DNA of 8,798 nt. It comes from Bacteroidales bacterium. Lineage in GTDB: Bacteria; Bacteroidota; Bacteroidia; Bacteroidales; WCHB1-69. The position numbers were made by a program, and so were the translations under genes. Shown here piece by piece: positions 1-6,993 of the stretch. Position 1 is the first letter of the stretch. Each line of letters starts with the position of its first letter. The stretch covers positions 1 to 8,798 of the forward strand of contig JAISRU010000025.1 in assembly GCA_031273515.1 (NCBI GenBank), read 5' to 3'. The notes under the pieces are model-generated. The model ran no database searches and was not told the origin of the DNA. It saw only the letters and a program-made list of their open reading frames with translations.

Positions 1-48
1 TTCTATAAACATACGATGTCTTCGACATCAAAACCATCCCTGCGGGAT
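1..48. repeat. Tagged hairpin repeat, copy 1
   Basis: The window opens with the tag TTCTATAAACAT (1-12). It is followed by a 6-bp hairpin, GATGTC-TTC-GACATC (15-29), and a second hairpin, ATCCC-TGC-GGGAT (36-48), which runs into a T-run (48-54). The tag returns almost unchanged at 129-140, again just before a hairpin, so tag plus hairpin looks like the repeating unit. No coding frame runs through it. The element may extend left of the window. I read it as a short dispersed intergenic repeat, by analogy with similar repeats common in Bacteroidetes; that is inference. The second hairpin plus T-run would also resemble a weak plus-strand terminator for an unseen upstream gene. Confidence 0.5.
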
Positions 49-87
49 TTTTTTACGCTTGCGACAATCTGAAATACACCCCACATT

Positions 88-105
88 CCGTCCCTGACGG
101 GACGG
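88..105. repeat. CCGTCCC/GGGACGG hairpin, copy 2
   Basis: A perfect 7-bp inverted repeat, CCGTCCC (88-94) and GGGACGG (99-105), has the 4-nt loop TGAC. Its core TCCCTGACGG (91-100) recurs exactly at 7281-7290. It lies between two similar hairpins at 36-48 and 143-158 whose stems differ but stay self-complementary. This suggests selection for the structure, or a repeat family that keeps its palindrome. Confidence 0.55.
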
Positions 106-128
106 CGGCGGATGTTTGACATTCCGTT

Positions 129-158
129 TTCTACCAACATTTTGTCCCTAACGGGACA
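129..158. repeat. Tagged hairpin repeat, copy 3
   Basis: The tag TTCTACCAACAT (129-140) matches the tag at 1-12 at 10 of 12 positions. It is followed by the perfect 6-bp hairpin TGTCCC (143-148), loop TAAC, GGGACA (153-158). It has the same tag-then-hairpin arrangement as copy 1 and the same loop class as copy 2. A degraded relative of the tag is seen at 7323-7329. Confidence 0.55.
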
Positions 159-194
159 TTTGTAACTATCTGAATACAGGACGATTATTTTTTA

Positions 195-310
195 CGTCAT
201 TGTAAGGAGCGCAGCGACGTGGCAATCCAGAGTCCTCGTTCGTAATCTCCTTTGTATCTCCTTTATGATTACGGATTGTCTGGATTGGCTTCGCCTTTCT
301 CCTTGCGGTT
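195..310. repeat. Imperfect inverted dispersed repeat
   Basis: The left arm (195-231) reads CGTCATTGTAAGGAG and continues to CAATCCAGA. The right arm (279-310) carries the reverse complement of its parts: TCTGGATTG (279-287) pairs perfectly with CAATCCAGA (223-231), and CTCCTT (299-304) pairs with AAGGAG (204-209). An inner pair, CGTAATC (241-247) and GATTACG (267-273), closes the loop. A related sequence with the same CGTCATTG...GCAATCCAGA ends lies at 5795-5829, so this is a family with at least two members here. A 67-codon open frame starting at 252 crosses it, but it is an accident of the repeat. Confidence 0.55.
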
Positions 311-360
311 CGGCATAGTCAGCAAGTTGCCTCTGCACTCACTTGCTGCGTCGGTTGCCA

Positions 361-378
361 CCGGCTACGCCGTCGCAA
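361..378. repeat. 18-bp repeat, inverted relative to 5800-5817
   Basis: These 18 bases are the exact reverse complement of 5800-5817, inside the palindromic element downstream of atpG. Flanking bases also agree partly (GCAATCC at the other copy against GGCAACC here). It therefore belongs to the same dispersed repeat family as 195-310 and 5750-5871, in the opposite orientation. Confidence 0.5.
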
Positions 379-401
379 CGCCATTCGTAACGTTTTCATC
401 G

Positions 402-423
402 GAGACGTTGCCTGCAACGTCTC
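402..423. repeat. Perfect 10-bp palindrome GAGACGTTGC/GCAACGTCTC
   Basis: GAGACGTTGC (402-411) and GCAACGTCTC (414-423) are perfectly complementary with only CT between them. This gives a tight hairpin or cruciform. No T-run follows on either strand, so it is not a standard intrinsic terminator. A dyad-binding protein site is possible, but a dispersed palindromic repeat fits the surroundings better. Confidence 0.5.
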
Positions 424-430
424 TACAGTT

Positions 431-465
431 AATCCTGTCAATCCTTAAATCCTGATTCAGACAAA
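431..465. repeat. Degenerate AATCCT tandem repeat ending in CTGATTCAGACAAA
   Basis: AATCCT occurs at 431, 440 and 448, spaced by 9 and 8 bases. The last unit continues into CTGATTCAGACAAA. The 18 bases 448-465 are exactly inverted at 6834-6851, just after the hydrolase gene. The tract is non-coding and looks like a short dispersed repeat shared between two intergenic regions of this window. Confidence 0.5.
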
Positions 466-600
466 ATGACGAACATAAAAAACAGACATACAACGAAATA
501 AAAAAAAATGTGTGATTTTTCTCACCCTGAATATCATTTATTCCGAAAAAAAGTGTTTAACTTGCAATCTTGAAAAACAAGAGGTCTTTTAGTAACCAAT
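466..600 (+). promoter_or_regulatory. Leader and probable promoter region of the atp operon
   Basis: The 135 bases before atpB are A/T-rich and gene-free, so transcription of the operon probably starts here. I find no good match to the Bacteroidetes -7 box TAnnTTTG. The nearest is TTAACTTG (557-564), with two mismatches and no clear -33 element. A small 5-bp hairpin, TCTTG (568-572) with CAAGA (578-582), lies in the likely untranslated leader. No Shine-Dalgarno sequence precedes the ATG, which is normal in this phylum. The exact promoter is unresolved. Confidence 0.3.
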
Positions 601-1743
601 ATGGAATTAAGTTTTTGTAAAATAAGATGTTGCAGTTTTCTGAACATTTTTGCTTTTTGTCTGGTTTTGCTGTTTTTGCTTCCAAATGCCAAAGCAGAGA
701 GTCATTCGGAGCAAAAATCCGCCCCCTTAGACATAGGGGGAATGATTATAGATCATGTTGTAAATTCGTATGAATGGCACATTGCTACCATCGGAGAGAA
801 ACATATTTCTATTTCTTTGCCTGTTATCCTCATAGATAAAGAAGGATTGCATGTGTTTTCGTCCGGACGGTTTCACCATGGACATGAAGCATACAACGGA
901 TATGCTATTTGTCAGGAAGAAGGAATGTCCAAAGGGAAGATTGTAAAAGTCAATGAAGCAGGTCTTATAGATACAAACGCTTCTTTTGTCGATATTTCCA
1001 TTACCAAAAACGTGTTTTCTCTTTTATTCGGCATTGTCTTGCTGCTGATTTTGTTTATTTCCGTAGCAAGAGGATATGCCAAACGCGGAGTTGGCGTCCC
1101 GAAAGGCATGGCGCGGCTTGTCGAACCGGTGATTTTGTTTGTCAGAGATGATATTGCACGTTCGGCAATCGGAGAAAAACACCAGCGCTATCTCCCGTTT
1201 TTATTGACCCTCTTCTTTTTCATACTCTTTAATAATCTGTTGGGATTAATTCCGTTTTTCCCCGGAGGAGCCAATCTTACAGGCAATATCAGCGTTACAC
1301 TGGTACTTGCTTTGTTCACTTTTATCATCACCAATGTGAGCGGAAACAAAACCTATTGGAAAGATATCGTCAATACGCCCGGCGTACCGTGGTGGCTGAA
1401 ATTTCCACTGCCTTTGATGCCTTTGGTCGAAATAATAGGTCTGTTTACAAAACCTGTCGTGCTGATGATACGTTTGTTTGCCAATATCACCGCAGGACAT
1501 ATTATCTGTCTGGGATTTATTTCCCTGATATTTATATTCGGAAATATGGTACCTGTTCTCGGATATGGGTTATCTCCGGTGTCGGTGGTCTTTTATATCT
1601 TTATGTCTTTGTTGGAATTATTGGTGGCATTTATTCAGGCATTTGTATTCACGCTGTTGTCGGCAATATACATAGGCATGGCGATCGCAGAACATCATCA
1701 AGAAGAACATAAACCCGAACATGCTGTAAATGAAGTAAAGTAA
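601..1743 (+). CDS. atpB: F0F1 ATP synthase subunit a
   Basis: This is the membrane stator subunit of the F0 sector, which forms the two proton half-channels beside the c-ring. The 380-residue protein is longer than the roughly 270 of E. coli because it starts with a signal peptide (hydrophobic 12-27, likely cleavage after AKA at 32) and an exported domain (about 33-137), as is typical for Bacteroidetes. Membrane helices follow at about 138-156, 197-219, 228-246, 273-295, 302-324 and 327-360. The essential channel arginine is R291 in MIRLFANITAGH. H300 stands where E. coli has E219, and E339 where E. coli has H245. This paired swap is also known in mitochondrial a subunits and is compatible with proton transport. 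The tail is His/Glu-rich. It is first in the operon, 63 bases before atpE. Confidence 0.97.
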   Translation: MELSFCKIRCCSFLNIFAFCLVLLFLLPNAKAESHSEQKSAPLDIGGMIIDHVVNSYEWHIATIGEKHISISLPVILIDKEGLHVFSSGRFHHGHEAYNGYAICQEEGMSKGKIVKVNEAGLIDTNASFVDISITKNVFSLLFGIVLLLILFISVARGYAKRGVGVPKGMARLVEPVILFVRDDIARSAIGEKHQRYLPFLLTLFFFILFNNLLGLIPFFPGGANLTGNISVTLVLALFTFIITNVSGNKTYWKDIVNTPGVPWWLKFPLPLMPLVEIIGLFTKPVVLMIRLFANITAGHIICLGFISLIFIFGNMVPVLGYGLSPVSVVFYIFMSLLELLVAFIQAFVFTLLSAIYIGMAIAEHHQEEHKPEHAVNEVK

Positions 1744-2052
<309 letters not shown>

Positions 2053-2060
2053 AGGTATTC

Positions 2061-2102
2061 AGGTTGTCGGAACTCCTGTTTCGACAACCTTTACTTTCTT
2101 TT
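2061..2102 (+). terminator. Hairpin with T-rich tail between atpE and atpF (attenuator or mRNA-stabilising)
   Basis: AGGTTGTCG (2061-2069) and CGACAACCT (2082-2090) form a perfect 9-bp stem with a 12-nt loop, starting 8 bases after the atpE stop. The T-rich stretch TTACTTTCTTTT (2091-2102) follows. The form is that of an imperfect intrinsic terminator. As atpF, H, A and G have no other obvious promoter, it probably acts only partly, or protects the 3' end of a processed atpB-atpE mRNA. Either role would raise c over b. The structure is seen; the function is inferred. Confidence 0.5.
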
Positions 2103-2174
2103 AGAACAAGCAGAATATCTTTTACTTTCGACAAGAGAACTTAATCAGTAATTAATGTAAAAAAAGAAGGATAT

Positions 2175-2669
2175 ATGGAACTTATCAATCCGGACGTCGG
2201 ACTTATTTTCTGGATGACAATATCGTTTTTGATTTTGTTGGTCCTGTTGCGTGTCTTTGCGTGGAAGCCTGTCTTGAACATGCTCAACAAACGTGAAGAG
2301 AAAATCAATGAAGCCCTCAATGAAGCTAATCTGGCGCGGGAACAAATGAAACAACTCACGGCAACCAACGAACGTTTGCTTTTGGAAGCAAAAGATGAAC
2401 GGGATGCTATATTGAGCGAAGCCCGCAAAATAAGTCAGACAATGTACGACGAGGCTAAAGCAAAAGGACAGGAAGAAAGTCAGCGTATTATCACTGCCGC
2501 CAAAAATGATATTGCGGTCGAAAAACAAAAAGCAATCATAGAAATAAAAAATATGATTGCCGAAATATCATTGGAAATAGCGGAAAAGATTATCGAAAAA
2601 GAACTTTCCGATAAACAGAAGCATCAGGAATACGTCAATAAACGCATTGAGGAACTAACTTTTAACTAA
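2175..2669 (+). CDS. atpF: F0F1 ATP synthase subunit b
   Basis: This is the peripheral stalk subunit that joins subunit a in the membrane to delta and alpha at the top of F1. It has 164 residues, the usual length. A single N-terminal membrane helix (about 9-28) is followed by the conserved FAWKPVL (28-34), then a long charged helix from about 36 to 155, rich in Ala, Glu and Lys, which forms the dimeric coiled coil. The ATG at 2175 is preceded by AGAAGGA (2165-2171), the best Shine-Dalgarno-like sequence in the operon and unusual for this phylum. The gene follows a 122-base gap with a hairpin and ends 7 bases before atpH. Confidence 0.96.
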   Translation: MELINPDVGLIFWMTISFLILLVLLRVFAWKPVLNMLNKREEKINEALNEANLAREQMKQLTATNERLLLEAKDERDAILSEARKISQTMYDEAKAKGQEESQRIITAAKNDIAVEKQKAIIEIKNMIAEISLEIAEKIIEKELSDKQKHQEYVNKRIEELTFN

Positions 2670-2676
2670 GTCCGGC

Positions 2677-3234
2677 ATGAGAAGACCCAAAATAGCGCGT
2701 CGATATGCGAAAGCATTCTTTGATTTCTCCGAAGAACTGAATAAAACGGAAGATATTATGAATGATATTCATCTTATCGACAGTGTGTTTTCGGAAAACA
2801 GGGAATTGAAAACAGTTATCTGTAGTCCTGTTGTCAGGGTGGACAAGAAAACAGCGATCATGAGCGAAATCTTTAAAACGAAAATCAATGAGATTACCCT
2901 GCGCTATCTGACGCTGATACTGAAAAAAGGACGGGAATATCATATTGATCTTATCTGTCAGGAATACGAAAAACTGTATAAAGAGTCGAAAAATATTGTT
3001 ACGCTTTATATAGAGAGCGCTAAACCATTAGAAAGACAACCGGTTGAATTTATCCGGCAAAAGATTAAATCTTATTTGGAAAAAGAAATAGAAATCGTCG
3101 AATGCATCAACCCCCGACTTATCGGAGGAATACAGCTGCATTTCAACGACTATCTCTTGGATGCAAGTATTCAGGGCGCTGTGGATAAACTGCGCAAAAG
3201 ACTTGTTGATAAAAGCTACGAAATTAATTTTTAG
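2677..3234 (+). CDS. atpH: F0F1 ATP synthase subunit delta
   Basis: This is the OSCP/delta subunit, which caps F1 and links it to the b dimer. Its 185 residues match the family. The N-terminal helical domain starts with the conserved ARRYAKAFFDF (7-17). The C-terminal domain carries the family signature NPRLIGGIQL...LLDASIQGAVDKLRKRL (about 145-176). The body between is alpha-helical and charged, without membrane segments. The start is fixed by the 7-base gap after atpF; no Shine-Dalgarno is visible, so translational coupling with atpF is likely. It ends with TAG, 35 bases before atpA. Confidence 0.95.
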   Translation: MRRPKIARRYAKAFFDFSEELNKTEDIMNDIHLIDSVFSENRELKTVICSPVVRVDKKTAIMSEIFKTKINEITLRYLTLILKKGREYHIDLICQEYEKLYKESKNIVTLYIESAKPLERQPVEFIRQKIKSYLEKEIEIVECINPRLIGGIQLHFNDYLLDASIQGAVDKLRKRLVDKSYEINF

Positions 3235-3269
3235 ATAATAAATAGAATAACAGAATAAATCGAATAGAT
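3235..3269 (+). promoter_or_regulatory. A/U-rich GAATA-repeat leader of atpA
   Basis: This 35-base gap carries GAATA three times (AGAATAACAGAATAAATCGAATAG) at intervals of 8 to 9 bases, with almost no G or C. It shares AATAGAATAA with the atpE leader. It has no Shine-Dalgarno sequence. As with atpE, it precedes a subunit needed in several copies. A role as translation-enhancing leader is inferred. Confidence 0.35.
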
Positions 3270-4859
3270 ATGGGAGAAATTAAACCATCGGAAGTTTCTG
3301 CAATAATCAGACAACAACTGTCGGGATTTTCCGATGAAAACAGTTTGGAAGAAACGGGCGTCGTGTTGGAAGTCGGCGACGGAATTGCACGTGTTTACGG
3401 ACTTGGTAATGCACAGTCGGGAGAACTCATCTATTTTAAAAAGGATGATATCTACGGCATTGTCCTGAATCTGGAAGACGACAATGTGGGCATTGTCCTT
3501 TTGGGTGAAGCCAGAGATCTGAACGAAGGCGATATTTGTCTGCGAACAAAGCAAATAGCCTCGATTGATGTATCCGAACAAATGTTGGGACGTACAATCA
3601 ATACATTGGGAGAGCCGATTGACGGAAAAGGTCCAATCGAAGGTGAAAAATTCACGCTTCCTTTGGAACGGAAAGCGCCGGGCGTTATTTTCCGTCAACC
3701 TGTAAAGGAACCGTTGCAGACAGGCATCAAAGCCATTGACGCCATGATCCCTATCGGAAGAGGACAACGGGAATTAATTATCGGCGACCGTCAACTTGGA
3801 AAAACGGCTATCGCTATTGATACAATCATCAATCAAAAAGAATTTTACGACAAAGGAGAACCCGTATACTGTATTTATGTCGCTATCGGACAAAAAGGTT
3901 CTACCATTGCCAATATAGTCAAAACGCTGACGAGCTACGGAGCTATGGATTATACGGTTATTGTTGCCGCAACAGCATCCGATCCCGCAGCGATGCAGTT
4001 TTATGCGCCCTTTGCAGGTACAGCCATCGGAGAATATTTTCGAGATACGGGACGTCCCGCTTTGATTATCTTTGACGATTTGTCCAAACAGGCAGTCGCT
4101 TATCGTGAAGTGTCTTTATTGCTTCGTCGTCCTCCCGGACGTGAAGCCTATCCGGGCGACATATTCTATCTGCATTCCAGACTTTTGGAAAGAGCCGCCA
4201 AAATTATCGAAGCAGACGAAATTGCTCAAAATATGAACGACTTGCCCGAAGCCTTAAAACCCATTGTCAAAGGAGGAGGATCGCTCACCGCTTTGCCTAT
4301 CATCGAAACACAGGCAGGCGACGTATCGGCTTATATTCCAACCAATGTGATTTCTATTACCGACGGACAGATATTTTTAGAAAGCAATTTGTTTAATGCA
4401 GGTATTCGTCCGGCGATCAATGTCGGTATTTCCGTATCCCGCGTAGGAGGAAATGCTCAGATTAAATCGATGAAGAAAGTGGCAGGTACGTTGAAATTGG
4501 ATCAGGCTCAGTATTCCGAATTGCAGGCATTCGCAAAATTCGGTTCGGATATCGATGCGGCGACACAAGCCATTTTAGACAAAGGCGCTCGCAATGTGGA
4601 AATCCTCAAGCAACCTCAGTACACGCCGTACAAGGTAGAAAATCAGATTGCGATTATCTCTTGCGGAACAAAAGGATTATTGCAGAAAGTTCCCATGCGC
4701 AGCATTACCGATTTTGAAACGGAATATTTACTGCATTTGTCAGAAAAATATCCTGAAGTACTCGAACAACTCAAAAAGGGTATCTTTGACGACCAAATCA
4801 GCAATACATTGGAAACAGTATGCGTCGAAATTGCCCGTAAATACGAAGTGAAATTATAA
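3270..4859 (+). CDS. atpA: F0F1 ATP synthase subunit alpha
   Basis: This is the non-catalytic nucleotide-binding subunit of the F1 hexamer, three copies alternating with beta. Its 529 residues comprise an N-terminal beta-barrel (about 25-95), a nucleotide-binding domain (about 96-385) and a C-terminal helical domain. The P-loop is GDRQLGKT (172-179); Leu176 replaces the Thr found in E. coli and mitochondria but still fits GxxxxGKT. The Walker B strand ends in LIIFDD (265-270). R391 in [10 protein letters not shown] is the arginine finger offered to the beta catalytic site. An extension around 311-333, including MNDLPEAL, makes the protein slightly longer than E. coli alpha (513) and resembles other Bacteroidetes alphas as I recall them. 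It is followed after 15 bases by atpG. Confidence 0.98.
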   Translation: MGEIKPSEVSAIIRQQLSGFSDENSLEETGVVLEVGDGIARVYGLGNAQSGELIYFKKDDIYGIVLNLEDDNVGIVLLGEARDLNEGDICLRTKQIASIDVSEQMLGRTINTLGEPIDGKGPIEGEKFTLPLERKAPGVIFRQPVKEPLQTGIKAIDAMIPIGRGQRELIIGDRQLGKTAIAIDTIINQKEFYDKGEPVYCIYVAIGQKGSTIANIVKTLTSYGAMDYTVIVAATASDPAAMQFYAPFAGTAIGEYFRDTGRPALIIFDDLSKQAVAYREVSLLLRRPPGREAYPGDIFYLHSRLLERAAKIIEADEIAQNMNDLPEALKPIVKGGGSLTALPIIETQAGDVSAYIPTNVISITDGQIFLESNLFNAGIRPAINVGISVSRVGGNAQIKSMKKVAGTLKLDQAQYSELQAFAKFGSDIDAATQAILDKGARNVEILKQPQYTPYKVENQIAIISCGTKGLLQKVPMRSITDFETEYLLHLSEKYPEVLEQLKKGIFDDQISNTLETVCVEIARKYEVKL

Positions 4860-4874
4860 GCGGAAAACAGACTT

Positions 4875-5750
4875 ATGGCAAACTTAAAAGAGATACGAAC
4901 ACGAATTGCATCCGTGCGCTCGACACAGAAAATTACCAGCGCCATGAAAATGGTGTCTGCTGCAAAACTGCGACGCGCACAACGGGCAATACAGACGCTT
5001 CGTCCTTTTTCAAAGAATTTGAACGACGTATTAAGCCGTATTACAACCGAAAACAGCGAAACTCCTTTAACGGAAGTCAGACCCGTAGAAAAGATTACCA
5101 TTGTGCTGATTGCTTCCAACAAAGGACTCTGTGGTGGATTCAATAATACGGTGATTAAAGAAGCGGAACGTCTATTGCAGACAGAATACGCATCCTTACA
5201 TCAACAGGAAAAAGTAGAATTTGTCGGTATCGGGAAAAGGGTCAGCGATTATCTTCGGACAAAGAAATATCCGGTAACAGGCTTTTACAACGAATTGACG
5301 GTTAATCCTTCATTTGAGGATATTGCAGCTCTTGCTGACAGTCTGATGAATAAATTCATTCGGAAAGAAACGGACAGGGTCGTTATTATTTACAACGAAT
5401 TTAAAAATGCGGCAACACAACTGCTGACAATTGAACAATATCTTCCGATACTGCCGTCGTTCGATGCGGAAAATAAAGCAATCGGCAACAACGACTACAT
5501 CTTTGAACCGAAAAAAGAAGAACTCTATGCGATGCTTCTGCCGAAAGTCATGCGGATAAAATTATATAAATCGATATTGGACTCTATTGCGTCCGAACAC
5601 GGCGCTCGTATGACCGCCATGCACAAAGCAACCGAAAATGCAGATGAACTGATCAAACAACTTAATCTGACATATAATAAAATCCGTCAAGCCTCTATCA
5701 CCAACGAAATTATCGAAATTGTAAGCGGAGCCGAATCACTCAACAATTGA
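4875..5750 (+). CDS. atpG: F0F1 ATP synthase subunit gamma
   Basis: This is the central rotor shaft, whose coiled coil turns inside the alpha/beta hexamer and rests on the c-ring. It has 291 residues, the normal length. The N-terminal helix has the signature TQKITSAMKMVSAAKLRRAQ (18-36 region). SNKGLCGGFN (81-90) starts the Rossmann-like domain. The C-terminal helix (about 237-291) holds SEHGARMTAMHKATENA and ends in IVSGAESL, which faces the catalytic subunits. The start is 15 bases after atpA. The gene stops with TGA directly followed by TAA. It is the last gene of the operon; atpD and atpC do not follow. Its final stop base is already part of the downstream repeat. Confidence 0.97.
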   Translation: MANLKEIRTRIASVRSTQKITSAMKMVSAAKLRRAQRAIQTLRPFSKNLNDVLSRITTENSETPLTEVRPVEKITIVLIASNKGLCGGFNNTVIKEAERLLQTEYASLHQQEKVEFVGIGKRVSDYLRTKKYPVTGFYNELTVNPSFEDIAALADSLMNKFIRKETDRVVIIYNEFKNAATQLLTIEQYLPILPSFDAENKAIGNNDYIFEPKKEELYAMLLPKVMRIKLYKSILDSIASEHGARMTAMHKATENADELIKQLNLTYNKIRQASITNEIIEIVSGAESLNN

Positions 5751-5871
5751 TAATTGAAAATTGAAAATGAGCCTTCGGACGCAAATACCTACGTCGTCAT
5801 TGCGACGGCGTAGCCGGAAGCAATCCAGAATACTCTTTCTTGCGTAAGCCTAATTTTCAATTTTCAATTAT
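5750..5871. repeat. Palindromic MITE-like element with 19-bp terminal inverted repeats
   Basis: The ends are perfect 19-bp inverted repeats: 5750-5768 is the reverse complement of ATTTTCAATTTTCAATTAT at 5853-5871. Inside lies a nested hairpin, ATTGC (5799-5803) with GCAAT (5820-5824) and CGGC-GTA-GCCG (5806-5816). It is bordered by CGTCATTG and GCAATCCAGA, as in the repeat at 195-310. The first 33 bases (5750-5782) recur perfectly inverted at 6961-6993. The element begins at the last base of the atpG stop codon and ends in the hydrolase promoter. It encodes no protein. It could also fold as a large stem-loop ending the atp transcript. I know of no target-site duplication here, so a mobile origin is only inferred. 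Confidence 0.55.
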
Positions 5872-5886
5872 TGTGTTGTACCTTTG
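5854..5886 (+). promoter_or_regulatory. Bacteroidetes-type promoter of the hydrolase gene
   Basis: TACCTTTG (5879-5886) is a perfect match to the phylum's -7 consensus TAnnTTTG. TTTT at 5854-5857 stands 21 bases upstream as an imperfect TTTG-like -33 element and lies inside the repeat arm. Transcription would start near 5891-5895, about 10 bases before the ATG at 5905. The separate promoter implies the hydrolase is not part of the atp operon. Confidence 0.65.
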
Positions 5887-5904
5887 CACAGAACAAATAT
5901 TTGT

Positions 5905-6807
5905 ATGTATTACTTAAATTTAATCGTCGAAAAAAGGAAGAAAGTTGTTTTCTTTTCACTGTTTCTCTCTGTGGTCTTTATATCGGGATGTGGGGAAAAG
6001 TCGAGCAAAGAAATCAGGATGAACGATATTGCTTACGGAAATCATCCCCGTCAGACAATGGATATAGCGCTACCTCCTCATGCGGATGAACAACATAAAG
6101 TCCCTGTTGTTTTTTGTATTCACGGAGGTTCCTGGAGTAGCGGAGATAAAAAAGATTTTGAGTGGATAAAAGAAATGATAACAAATGCCAATTGTGCTTA
6201 TGTTTCCATCAATTACCGTTTGCTTCAGGATAATGTTACTTACGTTCAGATGCTTCAAGATATCGAAGCTGCCATTGTCCGACTGAAAACCTGCAGCGAA
6301 GACTATCATCTTAAGACAGATAAAATGTGTATCATCGGCAGCAGTGCGGGAGGACATCTGGCGATGCTCTATGCATGGTCGGAGGAAAGTCCTGTCGAGA
6401 TAGCTTTGGTTGCGTCAAGGGTTGGACCTGCCGACTTCACCGATCCCGAACAAATTCGTCTAAACGGAGTGGAACATCTTCATCAGATTAATTTATTACT
6501 TGGGACTCAGGTTACGTTAAGTCAGGCGGAGTCTGTCGGATTTGTTTTTCCCGAAGCGTGGTATGCGGCATCCCCCGTTTATCATATCAAACGAGAGAGT
6601 CCTCCTGCTGTCTTGGCTTACGGAGAAAAAGATGCGCTCGTTTCATACAGCAATGCGCTGATACTAAAGAATAAATTAGAAGAATACGACGTCGATCATC
6701 GCTTGATATCTTTCCCCAACTCAGGACATGAACTTAATAACGATCCCGATAAATTGGAAGAGTTCAGACAAGCATTGATATTATTTCTCCGAACCTGTTT
6801 GTTATAA
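5905..6807 (+). CDS. Putative alpha/beta-hydrolase lipoprotein (esterase/lipase, COG0657-like)
   Basis: A probable secreted esterase of 300 residues anchored as a lipoprotein. The N-terminus has a basic region (EKRKK, 9-13), a hydrophobic core and the lipobox ISGC with lipidated Cys29. The fold shows the oxyanion motif HGGSW (73-77), nucleophile Ser147 in GSSAGG, acid Asp243 in YGEKDALV and His275 in NSGHEL. HGG plus GxSxG and the overall order point to the hormone-sensitive-lipase or BD-FAE-type esterases, which act on small acyl or carbohydrate esters; the substrate cannot be read from sequence. The ATG at 5905 is chosen because an in-frame TTG at 5884 lies inside the -7 box and would not be transcribed. 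A 33-bp inverted repeat flanks the gene. Confidence 0.85.
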   Translation: MYYLNLIVEKRKKVVFFSLFLSVVFISGCGEKSSKEIRMNDIAYGNHPRQTMDIALPPHADEQHKVPVVFCIHGGSWSSGDKKDFEWIKEMITNANCAYVSINYRLLQDNVTYVQMLQDIEAAIVRLKTCSEDYHLKTDKMCIIGSSAGGHLAMLYAWSEESPVEIALVASRVGPADFTDPEQIRLNGVEHLHQINLLLGTQVTLSQAESVGFVFPEAWYAASPVYHIKRESPPAVLAYGEKDALVSYSNALILKNKLEEYDVDHRLISFPNSGHELNNDPDKLEEFRQALILFLRTCLL

Positions 6808-6833
6808 CAATGGACAAGTGAACAAGAGCGCAA

Positions 6834-6851
6834 TTTGTCTGAATCAGGATT
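6834..6851. repeat. 18-bp inverted copy of 448-465
   Basis: TTTGTCTGAATCAGGATT, 27 bases after the hydrolase stop, is the exact reverse complement of the end of the AATCCT tandem upstream of atpB. The tandem itself is not continued here, so this is a partial copy. Confidence 0.5.
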
Positions 6852-6874
6852 GCCCTTCGGATGATTATTTTAGC

Positions 6875-6915
6875 ACACAGATGACACTGATTAAACAGAT
6901 TTACACAGATTTTTT
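6875..6915. repeat. Degenerate ACACAGAT repeat
   Basis: ACACAGAT occurs at 6875-6882 and 6903-6910, with AACAGATT (6894-6901) between and CACTGATT (6885-6892) before. This gives a degenerate tandem of about 9 to 10 bases followed by a T-run. It is non-coding. Similar strings are, to my recollection, common in intergenic DNA of Bacteroidetes. Confidence 0.4.
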
Positions 6916-6921
6916 ATCTCC

Positions 6922-6944
6922 CCTCTCTCCAAAATGGAGAGAGG
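6922..6944. repeat. CCTCTCTCC/GGAGAGAGG hairpin
   Basis: A perfect 9-bp inverted repeat (6922-6930 and 6936-6944) with loop AAAAT sits within CTCCCC...AGGGGTGAG, so the outer bases pair partly as well. It lies between the hydrolase and the DUF3791-like gene. No T-run follows on the plus strand. It may still protect the hydrolase mRNA end, but a dispersed palindrome is the simpler reading. Confidence 0.45.
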
Positions 6945-6960
6945 CAGGGGTGAGAAAAAA

Positions 6961-6993
6961 GCGTCCGAAGGCTCATTTTCAATTTTCAATTAT
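6961..6993. repeat. 33-bp inverted copy of 5750-5782
   Basis: These 33 bases are the perfect reverse complement of 5750-5782; the match ends sharply on both sides. The last 19 bases (6975-6993) also equal the right arm of the palindromic element (5853-5871) in the same orientation. With 5750-5782 it forms an inverted pair enclosing the hydrolase gene and its promoter. Confidence 0.65.

Noticed and set aside
1..158. Possible CRISPR array
   Set aside because: The repeated units are short, differ in their stems and have irregular spacing, and no cas gene is present.
252..455. 67-codon open frame upstream of atpB
   Set aside because: It runs through inverted repeats and a perfect palindrome, and its protein resembles no family; it is a chance frame in repeat DNA.
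3231..3767. Long antisense frames over atpA and atpG (also 4643-5143)
   Set aside because: They lie opposite highly conserved genes, show no recognisable motifs, and are expected shadows of codon bias.
5884..5904. Earlier TTG start for the hydrolase gene
   Set aside because: The TTG is part of the -7 promoter box TACCTTTG, so it lies upstream of the expected transcript start; ATG 5905 gives a proper lipoprotein signal.
6922..6944. Intrinsic terminator of the hydrolase gene
   Set aside because: The stem is good, but no T-run follows on the plus strand and it is 115 bases past the stop; kept as a palindromic repeat only.
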